From Bacteroidaceae bacterium (GTDB lineage: Bacteria > Bacteroidota > Bacteroidia > Bacteroidales > Bacteroidaceae): a DNA stretch of 64,000 bases. The notes beneath the pieces are model-generated. The model had not been told where the DNA came from, did no database searches, and was given only the letters and a program-made list of their open reading frames with translations. The stretch spans positions 1-64,000 of the forward strand of contig JAKSLO010000002.1 in the NCBI GenBank assembly GCA_024401185.1, given 5' to 3'. Below are positions 55,499 through 63,442 of this stretch, one piece after another. The stretch's first letter is position 1. The number at the start of each line of letters is the position of its first letter. The position numbers were made by a program, and so were the translations under genes.

Positions 55499-55737
55499 CA
55501 TCACGATGTGTGTCCACGGGATTATGGATGCCAGTGTAATGAACATATAAACCATGTTTGGGGGTGCTCATAGCAGCTCTGCGTGGTGTGTCTGTATGCG
55601 CTTTGTAGTGCGTTTGTTGGGCTGTCTGCCGACGGCTCAATAGTGTGCTGTAGGGTGTTAACGATAACAAATGTCAAATACAAAACAATTGTTTCAATGA
55701 AGCGGTTATGCGCCGCTTGAGAGGAAGTAAAAGAACT

Positions 55738-57243
55738 ATGTTTAAGATTTTTACAGGACATCATCTCGTAAAGGAGTATCACGAGAAGAAGAAGGGCAAT
55801 CGTAGCAGCAAAGCCAAGAAGAATGTCATCAAGATTTCAATTGCGCTGATTGCAAGTTTGGTGTTGTGGCTCATTCCCACCGAGTCGTTTGGCATCGATG
55901 GGCTTACCCAGATAGAGCAGCGTGTCATTTCAGTATTCTGTTTTGCCACCTTAATGTGGATTCTTGAGGCCATTCCCTCGTGGACAACATCCGTGGCGCT
56001 TGTGGTCATTCTGCTCTTTACCTGTAGCGACAGCGCCTTTACCTTCCTCATTGACGGCGATGCCGATCAGGTGGGTAAGGTCATTTCGCACAAGAGTATC
56101 ATGGCATGCTTTGCCAACCCCGTCATCATGCTTTTCATCGGTGGATTCATCCTTGCCATTGCCGCCACAAAGTGCGGTTTGGACGTGAAGCTTGCCAAGG
56201 TGCTTATCAAGCCCTTTGGCACCAAGTCGGAGAATGTCCTGCTTGGCTTCCTGCTTGTCACGGGTCTTTTCTCCATGTTCCTCTCCAACACGGCCACGGC
56301 CGCTATGATGCTTACCTTCCTGGCTCCTGTACTCAAGAGTCTTCCTGCCAACGGAAAGGGTAAGATTGCACTTGCACTCTCCATCCCCGTAGGTGCCAAT
56401 ATTGGTGGCATCGGAACTCCCATCGGAACCCCTCCCAATGCCATTGCTATCGACTTCCTGAACAACCCTAACGGATTGGATATGAACATCGGTTTTGGTC
56501 AATGGATGATGGTGATGGTGCCTTTTACCATCGTACTGTTGCTTATCTCGTGGTTTGTGCTGAAGACCCTTTTCCCCTTCACCCAAAAGACTATTGAACT
56601 GAAGATTGAGGGTGAGACAAAGAGCGACTGGCGCTCTATCGTGGTGTATATTACTTTTGCTGCCACCATCCTCTTGTGGATGCTCGACCGCGTTACAGGT
56701 GTTAACTCCAACGTAGTGGCTATGTTGCCCGTAGGTGTGTTCTGTGTGTGTGGCATCATTACCCGAGGTGATTTGGAGGAGATCAACTGGTCGGTACTGT
56801 GGATGGTTGCTGGTGGTTTTGCCCTTGGCGTTGCCCTTCAGGATTCCGGTTTGGCTCAGCATCTCATTGCCACCATCCCATTTGGTGAGTGGTCTCCCAT
56901 CCTGATGATTCTGGGTAGCGGCATCCTCTGCTATGCCATGGCCAACTTTATCAGCCATACGGCTACGGCCAACCTGCTTGTTCCCATCCTCGGTCTTGCT
57001 GGCATCTCAGCCGCAGCTAATCTCGAGTCGTTGGGAGGCGTTAGCACCCTGCTCATCGGTGTTTCGCTCGGTTCCTCATTGGCAATGATTCTGCCTATCT
57101 CAACTCCTCCCAATGCTTTGGCACATGCCACTGGGCTTATAGAGCAGAAGGACATGATGCGTGTGGGCATCATCATCGGTGTCATAGGTCTTGTTATTGG
57201 CTATACTATGCTGATCTTTGTGGGTAAGGCTGGCATTTTTTAA
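55738..57243 (+). CDS. SLC13/DASS anion:sodium symporter
   Basis: 501 residues with about 11 membrane helices. DASS transporters move dicarboxylates or other anions with Na+. The two SNT-type sites are clear: FLSNTATAAMM (first half) and FISHTATANLL (second half, SHT), as are the paired loops GIGTPIGTPPNAIAI and ISTPPNALAHATGL. The N-terminus is basic and soluble (HEKKKGNRSSKAKKNV). ATG at 55738 is preferred over 55708 by length and GAGGAAG spacing. It follows the cobalamin riboswitch with a 239-nt spacer, so its expression is expected to answer to B12. The ligand (succinate is a guess) is not shown by sequence. Confidence 0.9.
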   Translation: MFKIFTGHHLVKEYHEKKKGNRSSKAKKNVIKISIALIASLVLWLIPTESFGIDGLTQIEQRVISVFCFATLMWILEAIPSWTTSVALVVILLFTCSDSAFTFLIDGDADQVGKVISHKSIMACFANPVIMLFIGGFILAIAATKCGLDVKLAKVLIKPFGTKSENVLLGFLLVTGLFSMFLSNTATAAMMLTFLAPVLKSLPANGKGKIALALSIPVGANIGGIGTPIGTPPNAIAIDFLNNPNGLDMNIGFGQWMMVMVPFTIVLLLISWFVLKTLFPFTQKTIELKIEGETKSDWRSIVVYITFAATILLWMLDRVTGVNSNVVAMLPVGVFCVCGIITRGDLEEINWSVLWMVAGGFALGVALQDSGLAQHLIATIPFGEWSPILMILGSGILCYAMANFISHTATANLLVPILGLAGISAAANLESLGGVSTLLIGVSLGSSLAMILPISTPPNALAHATGLIEQKDMMRVGIIIGVIGLVIGYTMLIFVGKAGIF

Positions 57244-57332
57244 CTAAGAAGATACCAATATTATTATAAAGTCTGCTTATTTTTTGAAACAAAGAGCAAT
57301 AGACTAAGTCTAAAAAAAAGTTGTATTTTTCA

Positions 57333-57364
57333 AATGCGTCTCCGCTGGGAAGCGGGGACGCATT
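57333..57364. terminator. Bidirectional terminator hairpin
   Basis: AATGCGTCTCCGCT pairs with AGCGGGGACGCATT (one G-T wobble) around GGGA, between the convergent transporter and esterase genes. Confidence 0.8.
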
Positions 57365-57410
57365 CTTGTTGGTATGCACCAGCTATTCTGTGGCTGGGAA
57401 ACTTCACGTA

Positions 57411-58556
57411 CTACTTAAAGAGCTTGGGAGCCAGAGTATTGAGATACAGGCGCCAGTTGGCCCATACGTGTCCGCCATCCGACTGGAAGAAGGTATGCTC
57501 CAATCCGGCTTCGGTAAGTAAGGCATCCATCTTCTTTGAGTTGTCGTATAGGAAGTCGGTCGTACCGCATGCCAGGAAGTAGAGTTTTACGCCCGCAGCC
57601 TTCAAAGCCTTTACCTGTTCGAGTGTAGAGCCACCAGCAGCCGACTGAGGACAGATGTAGTCGAACATCTTGGGATAGAGGTTGGTGGCTGTGAAGGTAT
57701 GGCCGCCACCCATCGAAAGTCCGGAAATGGCTCTTGCCTCGGGTTTGGCAATCACGCGAAATTCCTTCTCGATGAAAGGTACGATTTCCTCGCACAAGCT
57801 CTTCACATAGGCATCTGCCTGTAGGGGATCGCCATAGTTGGTCTTACTCTTGGGAAGTCCCAATGTCTGGGCAGCTTGTTCGTTGGGATTACCGTTGGGC
57901 ATTACCACAATCATGGGTTTGGCAAGTCCTTTCTCAATCAGGTTGTCCAGAATCTGAGCAGCACGTCCCATTGAGGTCCATGCCTCCTCATCGCCACCCA
58001 TGCCATGGAGCAGATACAGTACCGGATATTTCTGTCCCTTGTTCTTCTCGTATCCATAGGGAGTGTACACGGTCACTCTTCTGTTCATGCCCAGTATCTT
58101 GCTGTCATACCATTTATAAGACACTGTGCCTCGCTGGTTGGCTTCGAAGTAGTTTTCGGTACGTTCTCCCGGCACCATCAGCATGTTCAGGTATCGTGTG
58201 CCGTCGCGCTGCACCATGAAGTTCTGAGGGTCGTTCACAGTCACACCGTCCACCACGAAGTTGTATGTGTAGATTTCGGGGGTAGGGGTGTCGATGGTCA
58301 GTTCCCAGACTCCGTCTTTGCCTTTCTTCATGGGGATGCCACCTCCGTAGTGTTGCTGGTCGGGCATCCAGCTTCCGGCCAGATTGACTACTGTGGCATA
58401 GTTGGCATTGAGGCGGAACGTCACCTTTTCACCATTCAATTCGGGCGACTTTGTCTGTTGGCCGCGACCACCGAAATTAAAGTTCGATAACTCTTGTGCG
58501 GTTGCTGTGCCAAGGTTCAAAAGGGCTACAGCTACCAAGGTTGCAATTTTTTTCAT
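57411..58556 (-). CDS. CBM48-CE1 secreted esterase
   Basis: 381 residues, signal peptide (GTATAQ). CBM48-like N-terminal domain (about 35-130; FRLNANYATVVNLAGSW, YTYNFVVDGVTVNDP), then a CE1 esterase: YLLHGMGGDEEAWT, nucleophile S281 in AISGLSMGGGHT, Asp in CGTTDFLYD, and His in GGHVWANWRLYL. This matches Bacteroidetes feruloyl/acetyl-xylan esterases that de-acylate arabinoxylan. Intact paralogue of the two-unit protein at 51368. Own promoter element upstream; monocistronic. Confidence 0.9.
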   Translation of the reverse strand: MKKIATLVAVALLNLGTATAQELSNFNFGGRGQQTKSPELNGEKVTFRLNANYATVVNLAGSWMPDQQHYGGGIPMKKGKDGVWELTIDTPTPEIYTYNFVVDGVTVNDPQNFMVQRDGTRYLNMLMVPGERTENYFEANQRGTVSYKWYDSKILGMNRRVTVYTPYGYEKNKGQKYPVLYLLHGMGGDEEAWTSMGRAAQILDNLIEKGLAKPMIVVMPNGNPNEQAAQTLGLPKSKTNYGDPLQADAYVKSLCEEIVPFIEKEFRVIAKPEARAISGLSMGGGHTFTATNLYPKMFDYICPQSAAGGSTLEQVKALKAAGVKLYFLACGTTDFLYDNSKKMDALLTEAGLEHTFFQSDGGHVWANWRLYLNTLAPKLFK

Positions 58557-58598
58557 AAGCGATTAAGGTATTTGGGTATTATTTGAATTGTTCTTCTG

Positions 58599-58606
58599 CA
58601 AATTTA
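58599..58606 (-). promoter_or_regulatory. Promoter -7 element
   Basis: TAAATTTG on the minus strand, about 43 bp before the esterase start. Confidence 0.45.
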
Positions 58607-58751
58607 GCACTTTATATTGAAAACACATTGCCATTTTGGATTTTTTTTTCTGAGTGGTTGTTCAATTTCCCCATTTCTACCCTATGGCAAGGCTAAGTAA
58701 TTGAAGTTTCCCACCCTTTGGGTGGCTGAATCTTAGGAGTTAAAGTAAGTT

Positions 58752-58800
58752 CTTCTGCACTTTGTGCGAAGCATCGGCCTACGGCACGCTGAGCGAACTT
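58752..58800. repeat. REP-like element, copy 3 (short)
   Basis: CTTCTGC, then GCGAAGCATCGGCCTACGGC and GAGCGAACT align with the core of 51131-51216 with about a quarter of bases changed. Confidence 0.55.
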
Positions 58801-58863
58801 TTGATGGCGGCAAAAGTAGAAGATACGTTTGTGAGATGCATCCAAGGAGTAGGACATTCGTCT

Positions 58864-58945
58864 TTTAACCTTCTCTCATCCCTCTTCTCTCTTCTCTCTT
58901 CTCTTTTCTCTTTTCTCTTTTCTCTCATTTCTCATTTCTCATCTC
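58864..58945. repeat. Pyrimidine microsatellite
   Basis: CTCTTTTCTCTTCTC-type run in the gap after the HsdR_N-like gene (plus-strand view). Low complexity; its right end touches the last codons of that gene. Confidence 0.7.
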
Positions 58946-59385
58946 CCCTCCGGGATCTCTGGCAGAAATTCCGTCTTGTTGTTCTCATAATCCACCTTGC
59001 AGCAGAAGTGTTGCAGGCCGTTGCTTATTATTATATAAGGTACGCGCAAGGGCAGGTTGTACCTCCAAACCTGGTCGAACACCTTTTGGGTGATCTGTAC
59101 GCTTGGTGCCTTGTACTCCACAATCATGAGCGGTTTGGCTTGTGTGTCATATACCACCGTGTCGCAGCGTTTCTTCATGTCGCCCACTTTCAGCGAGATT
59201 TCGTTGCCTATACGTGAGGCAGGGTAACCCTTGACCATGATGAGGAAGTGCACGAAATGCTGCCTGACCCACTCCTCGGGTGTCAATGCCACGTAACGTT
59301 TGCGAAGGGGGTCGAACACCATCGTGCGTTCGCCCTCTTGCCTCGTTTTCAAGGGTGCTGGTGGCAGATTAAGTACTTTTTCCAT
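58939..59385 (-). CDS. Solo HsdR N-terminal-like nuclease domain protein
   Basis: 148 residues. It matches the N-terminal nuclease region of type I restriction HsdR subunits: CDTVVYDTQAKPLMIVEYKAP holds the Asp and the E-x-K of a PD-(D/E)XK site, and YVALTPEEWVRQHFVHFLI precedes it. There is no helicase domain and no hsdM or hsdS nearby. Small proteins of this kind are common in Bacteroidetes beside the AMP nucleosidase-holA genes, as here, so it is more likely a conserved nuclease of unknown role than a restriction remnant. Confidence 0.8.
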   Translation of the reverse strand: MEKVLNLPPAPLKTRQEGERTMVFDPLRKRYVALTPEEWVRQHFVHFLIMVKGYPASRIGNEISLKVGDMKKRCDTVVYDTQAKPLMIVEYKAPSVQITQKVFDQVWRYNLPLRVPYIIISNGLQHFCCKVDYENNKTEFLPEIPEGR

Positions 59386-59403
59386 TATTCTCGCGCTTAT
59401 TAT

Positions 59404-59434
59404 TTGTTTCTTATTTCGCTAATTTGTATCTTTG
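59404..59434 (+). promoter_or_regulatory. Promoter of AMP nucleosidase-holA
   Basis: TTG, 20 bp, TATCTTTG: full match. It overlaps the region upstream of the divergent HsdR_N-like gene. Confidence 0.7.
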
Positions 59435-59517
59435 CAATCTATACTCCCCATTTACCCCTTGCTAAGGCTGTATTGCCTGCGTAGGGCGGAGAGTGTCTGC
59501 AAATATACGAATAAATT

Positions 59518-60294
59518 ATGAAAAGCAAACAAGAAATCGTAGAAAATTGGTTGCCTCGATACACGCAACATCCACTCGAGGATTTTGGCAAGTACATCTT
59601 GCTCACCAATTTCAATAACTATGTTGACCTCTTTTGCGAGAAGTTCGGCGTTCCTACGCCGGGTTATGAGGCCAATATGCGCATGGCTACGGCTGAGGGA
59701 ATCACCATCATCAATTTTGGAATGGGAAGCCCCAATGCGGCTATCATCATGGATCTGTTGGGTGCCATCCATCCCAAGGCTTGCCTCTTTCTGGGCAAGT
59801 GTGGAGGCATCTCGCATAAGACGCAGTTGGGCGACTTCATCCTGCCTCTGGCAGGCATCCGTGGCGAAGGTACCAGCAACGACTACTATCCTGCCGAGGT
59901 GCCTGCGCTACCAGCCTTTATGATGCAACGTGCCGTGTCGTCGGCCATTCGCGATTTAGGGCGCGATTACTGGACGGGCACGGTTTATACCACCAACCGA
60001 CGCATCTGGGAGCACGATGAGAAGTTCAAGGAATACTTGCGTTCTACGCGAGCTATGGGCGTTGACATGGAGACAGCCACACTTTTTACCTGTGGCTTCC
60101 ACAACCAGATTCCCACAGGAGCCCTTCTGCTTGTCTCGGACAACCCCATGACCCCCGAGGGCGTAAAGACCACCGAGAGCGACCGCAAGGTTACCCAGAA
60201 CTTCGTGCACCAGCACGTAGAGATGGGCATCCTGGCCTTGCAGAAGATTCAGCAGGGCGACAGAACTGTACGTCACCTTAAGTTCGACTGGTAA
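59518..60294 (+). CDS. amn: AMP nucleosidase (short Bacteroidetes type)
   Basis: 258 residues of the nucleoside phosphorylase/PNP-UDP fold. Splits AMP into adenine and ribose-5-phosphate. Seen: INFGMGSPNAAIIMDLLGA, the phosphate/ribose loop ACLFLGKCGGISHK, GEGTSNDYYPAEVP, the GVDMETATLFTCG signature and the LVSDNPMT adenine loop with catalytic Asp. The short form without the E. coli Amn regulatory domain is usual in this phylum. holA follows 2 bp after the stop, so the two are co-transcribed. Confidence 0.92.
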   Translation: MKSKQEIVENWLPRYTQHPLEDFGKYILLTNFNNYVDLFCEKFGVPTPGYEANMRMATAEGITIINFGMGSPNAAIIMDLLGAIHPKACLFLGKCGGISHKTQLGDFILPLAGIRGEGTSNDYYPAEVPALPAFMMQRAVSSAIRDLGRDYWTGTVYTTNRRIWEHDEKFKEYLRSTRAMGVDMETATLFTCGFHNQIPTGALLLVSDNPMTPEGVKTTESDRKVTQNFVHQHVEMGILALQKIQQGDRTVRHLKFDW

Positions 60295-60296
60295 AA

Positions 60297-61322
60297 ATGG
60301 CTGCTAAACAAACTGGGTCCTCGTACGAGGATATTATACGCGACGTGCGTGCCGGCAACTATTGCCCTATCTACTACTTCATGGGCGATGAGGACTACTA
60401 CATTGACCGTTTGAGCGAGTTCATCGTGAACAGCGTGCTGCGCGAGGAGGAGCGCGACTTCAACCTCGACATACTCTATGGAGCCGAGACGCGTGCCAAT
60501 CAGGTCATACAGTATGCCCAGGGCTTGCCTATGGGTGCCAAGTATCGCGTGGTGTTGCTGCGCGAGGCACAAGCACTCGACGACCGCGAGGCGCTGGCTC
60601 CCTATGTGTCGCACTACAACCCCTCCACCATCCTTATCGTCTGCCACAAGCATGGCAAGCTCGATGCGCGTCGTGAACTAGCCAAGGAGGTCAAGAAGGT
60701 GGGTGTACTCTTTGAGTCGAAGCGACTTGCCGACTACCAGTTGCCAGGCTTCGTCACCTCCTATCTCAAGCGCAAGGGATTGGATTGTGAACCCACCGCT
60801 GCCCAGATGCTTGCCGAATTTGTAGGAAGCGACCTCAACCGCCTCTCTTCTGAGATGGACAAACTGCTTCTGGCCATCCCTCAGGGGGGCATGGCAGTCA
60901 CGCCTGCACTCGTGGAGGAGCATACTGGCATCAGTAAGGACTACAACAATTTTGAGTTGCAGAATGCACTTGCCATGCGCGATGTGCTCAAGGCCAACCG
61001 TATCGTGAAATATTTTAACACAAATCCGCGTGGTTTTGCGTTACCACTCACGCTTGCTTCGCTTTTTGGTTTCTTCTCCGATCTTATGATGGCGTATTAT
61101 GCACCCGCTCGCGACGAGGCAAGTGTGGCCAACTGGCTCGGAAAAAGCACCTGGGCCATACGTCAAGCCATCATGCCAGCCATGAGGAATTACAAGGCGA
61201 CGAAGGTAATGCAGATACTTGGTGAGATACGAAGAACCGATGCCAAGGGCAAGGGAGTAGGAGGGTGCCGTACGTCTCCTGGCGACCTTCTCTGTGAGCT
61301 GGTGTTCTTCATTCTGCATTAA
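60297..61322 (+). CDS. holA: DNA polymerase III delta subunit
   Basis: 341 residues. Delta opens the beta clamp within the clamp-loader complex. The HolA pattern is clear: an N-terminal AAA-like part beginning YEDIIRDVRAGNYCPIYYFM with GDEDYYIDRLSEFI, STILIVCHKHGKLD, a lid (GSDLNRLSSEMDKLLL), then the C-terminal collar (YNNFELQNALAMRDV and WAIRQAIMPAMRNY). Starts 2 bp after the AMP nucleosidase stop. A strong terminator follows about 100 bp later. Confidence 0.95.
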   Translation: MAAKQTGSSYEDIIRDVRAGNYCPIYYFMGDEDYYIDRLSEFIVNSVLREEERDFNLDILYGAETRANQVIQYAQGLPMGAKYRVVLLREAQALDDREALAPYVSHYNPSTILIVCHKHGKLDARRELAKEVKKVGVLFESKRLADYQLPGFVTSYLKRKGLDCEPTAAQMLAEFVGSDLNRLSSEMDKLLLAIPQGGMAVTPALVEEHTGISKDYNNFELQNALAMRDVLKANRIVKYFNTNPRGFALPLTLASLFGFFSDLMMAYYAPARDEASVANWLGKSTWAIRQAIMPAMRNYKATKVMQILGEIRRTDAKGKGVGGCRTSPGDLLCELVFFILH

Positions 61323-61426
61323 CAGAATGGGGTGGTGCTACCCCTTTGCAAGTCTTCCTCCTTCGTTGGCGAAGGCTGTTTTCGACATCAGATTTTGATG
61401 TGTGTGACGCTTCAATACCCTCCTTT

Positions 61427-61453
61427 AAACTCCCCACATCGGGGAGTTTTTTT
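61427..61453 (+). terminator. Rho-independent terminator
   Basis: Nine perfect pairs (AAACTCCCC with GGGGAGTTT) around ACATC, followed directly by a T-run. Confidence 0.9.
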
Positions 61454-62327
61454 GTGGCATCTGGCTTGTTGTATTCCTCTTGGCAAGATCTGCACACCAC
61501 CCATTATGAGGGCGGTTGAAAGGGTAAGGTAGGGTAGGATCAATCAAAAAAAGTAAATTCCCATTGCCTTTCTCTCTCCGCAGCTTTTCTTCCCCTCATT
61601 GGGGTGCGTGGTTTATGGTCAGAAACCCTGATTTCGGCCTTTTTTCATGATTTATTTTTCTATTTCACCCGAAAACATAAACAAGAATTTTTGGCTTTAT
61701 TCTTATTAAATATAGTAAGTTATGGCAGTTTCTCATGCGCTGAGAATCGCGTAAAACAGCTCGCCTAAGTCAGCAATAAACGATATTTCTAAAATGTAGA
61801 ATTTCATATTTGGCAAATACCGCAAAATATAGATTTACATATTTTAACACACGCGTTTTTTGATTTTGTAAACCGAATTTTGTTTTCACAATTCTAAACT
61901 TCACAATTCTAAACGCACAGCTTCAAGTTTACAATTCAAAAACACAAATACAGAAAACTAAAATTATAGAATTGTAAACCATTTGAATATATGAATGTAT
62001 ATTTATTATTCACCCCATTTTGATGTGTAAGTGCCTAAAACCCAGTATAAAAGATGCATTTATATAGAAAATGAAAGTAAATTGATGTAAAAATATGCGA
62101 ATTTACGCAAGTTAGCTTTTTTGTGTGTTATTTTGACCTAATATAACGTATTACTAATCAGTTTTTAGGCAATTCCTTTTAAAAGTATAAACTACAAATA
62201 GATAGACTCATAGTTATGCACAACCCCTATCAGTTTAGAAATGTAAAGTTTCGCTTTGTGAATCCCAAACGGTTGTTCGTTTAGAAATCGGAATCACAAA
62301 TTTATTTTCAATTTTGAGAATAGAATT
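61454..62327. other. AT-rich non-coding region
   Basis: About 870 bp with stops in all frames and strong A/T bias. Repeated ACAATTCTAAAC/AATTGTAAACC-like words occur near 61890-61985. One DnaA-box-like TTATGCACA is at 62213-62221. No gene is seen. Confidence 0.5.
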
Positions 62328-62358
62328 TTGGTTTATATTTCTTTTTTTTGTACCTTTG
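62328..62358 (+). promoter_or_regulatory. Promoter of the helix-turn-helix gene
   Basis: TTG, 20 bp, TACCTTTG: full match, leader about 54 nt. Confidence 0.75.
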
Positions 62359-62417
62359 CATTTGTAAAATCACACCCCCTATAAAAACTGGAGTTAAAAA
62401 CGTAAAATATTGTAGTG

Positions 62418-63161
62418 ATGAAAAACCGAATCCAGCAGGTCATGCTAAACCGAGGAATGAGCCAGAAGGAGTTCTCACGTGCTACGGGTATTTCGCCCGC
62501 TTCGTTGTCCAGTATCTTTAATGGCCGTACAGCTCCCACCATTAAGCATGCCGATGCCCTTCACCGCGCCTTCAAGGAGCTCAACATGTCGTGGTTGATC
62601 TTTGGCGAGGGTGAGATGTATGGCACTCCGGGCATGTCGGGTGATGCCCCTCTGACGGGTGCTGAGGTAATGTCTGCTGCTCCCGATCTGTTTTCTTCCT
62701 TTACCGAGGAGGCTGCTCCCGACTACAATGCCTCTGCCACACACTACAATTCACAACCCTCGGCCAATGGTATGCACGCTGCTGCGGGCAACAGTCAGTC
62801 GGCTGGTGTGGGTACGCACTCCCAGGTGGGTGGCATGCAGCCAGCTGCTGTAGCTCCACAGTCATCGTCCTACAATGCGCAGCCATCTTCGCCCTACAAC
62901 ACACAGTCGCAAGGCTACGGTTCTAATTCGTCGGCTCGCCCTTCGCAGCCTTCGTCCTACAACTCTCAGCCATCGTCTTTCGATGCTCATCCTGCCAGTC
63001 ATGGCTATGAGGCTTCTCCGCGTGCAAATGCCGAGGATGTTGCCCCCCGCAATTTCATCCCTTCAGGCGAAATGGTAAATTTTCAAGACAAAAAGCAACG
63101 AAAGATTGTAGAGATTCGCATCTTTTTCGATGATGGAACCTTTGAGACGTTCAAAGGTTAG
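62418..63161 (+). CDS. XRE-type helix-turn-helix protein with long flexible linker
   Basis: 247 residues. The first about 65 form an XRE DNA-binding domain (MNRGMSQKEFSR-like turn; ATGISPASLSSIFNGRTAP as the recognition helix region). Residues about 90-205 are disordered and rich in Ser, Gln, Asn and Pro with repeated SQPSS/PSSYN words. A short conserved end (KQRKIVEIRIFFDDGTFETF) looks structured and may bind a partner or ligand. A GTG one codon upstream of the ATG is also possible. Typical of a Bacteroidetes regulator; targets unknown. It sits alone with a strong promoter beside the AT-rich region. Confidence 0.8.
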   Translation: MKNRIQQVMLNRGMSQKEFSRATGISPASLSSIFNGRTAPTIKHADALHRAFKELNMSWLIFGEGEMYGTPGMSGDAPLTGAEVMSAAPDLFSSFTEEAAPDYNASATHYNSQPSANGMHAAAGNSQSAGVGTHSQVGGMQPAAVAPQSSSYNAQPSSPYNTQSQGYGSNSSARPSQPSSYNSQPSSFDAHPASHGYEASPRANAEDVAPRNFIPSGEMVNFQDKKQRKIVEIRIFFDDGTFETFKG

Positions 63162-63293
63162 TAATGGTGAAATAATAAGTTCAGAAAGATTTGGTATGTA
63201 TTTTTGAGATAGTTTTGCGCTGTCATGAAGAAACATAGCGGGCTATGTGACTGAAAGGCAGCGAAAAAATAGCCAAAAAGACAACCAAAGCTG

Positions 63294-63342
63294 AAGGAAG
63301 CATCATGCTATGAACTTTAGGAAATTATTATTTTACCATTAC
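63294..63342. repeat. Dispersed 48-bp element, copy B
   Basis: Partner of 9235-9282. It lies between the regulator and pyrK promoter in non-coding DNA. Confidence 0.65.
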
Positions 63343-63380
63343 TTAATCATGCGCATAGCTAAACTTTTGGCCTAAAAAAC

Positions 63381-63410
63381 TTGCCTTTCGGATTTTTTTT
63401 CCTAACTTTG
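63381..63410 (+). promoter_or_regulatory. Promoter of pyrK
   Basis: TTG, 19 bp, TAACTTTG, leader about 25-30 nt. Confidence 0.75.
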
Positions 63411-63442
63411 CCCTTGTATTTTATATAAGGTATCTAAAAACA

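Noticed and set aside
55555..55650. Short frame MFGGAHSSSAW between riboswitch and transporter
   Set aside because: Cys/Arg-rich random-looking peptide; more likely part of the riboswitch expression platform.
58762..58950. Plus-strand frame with SLFSLLSSLFS run
   Set aside because: It is the translation of a pyrimidine microsatellite and the REP-like element.
58939..59385. Remnant of a type I restriction system
   Set aside because: The domain is complete with its own start and an intact active site, and no hsdM/hsdS traces exist.
62213..62221. Replication origin based on TTATGCACA
   Set aside because: Only one DnaA-box-like word and no dnaA or cluster of boxes; AT-richness alone is not enough.
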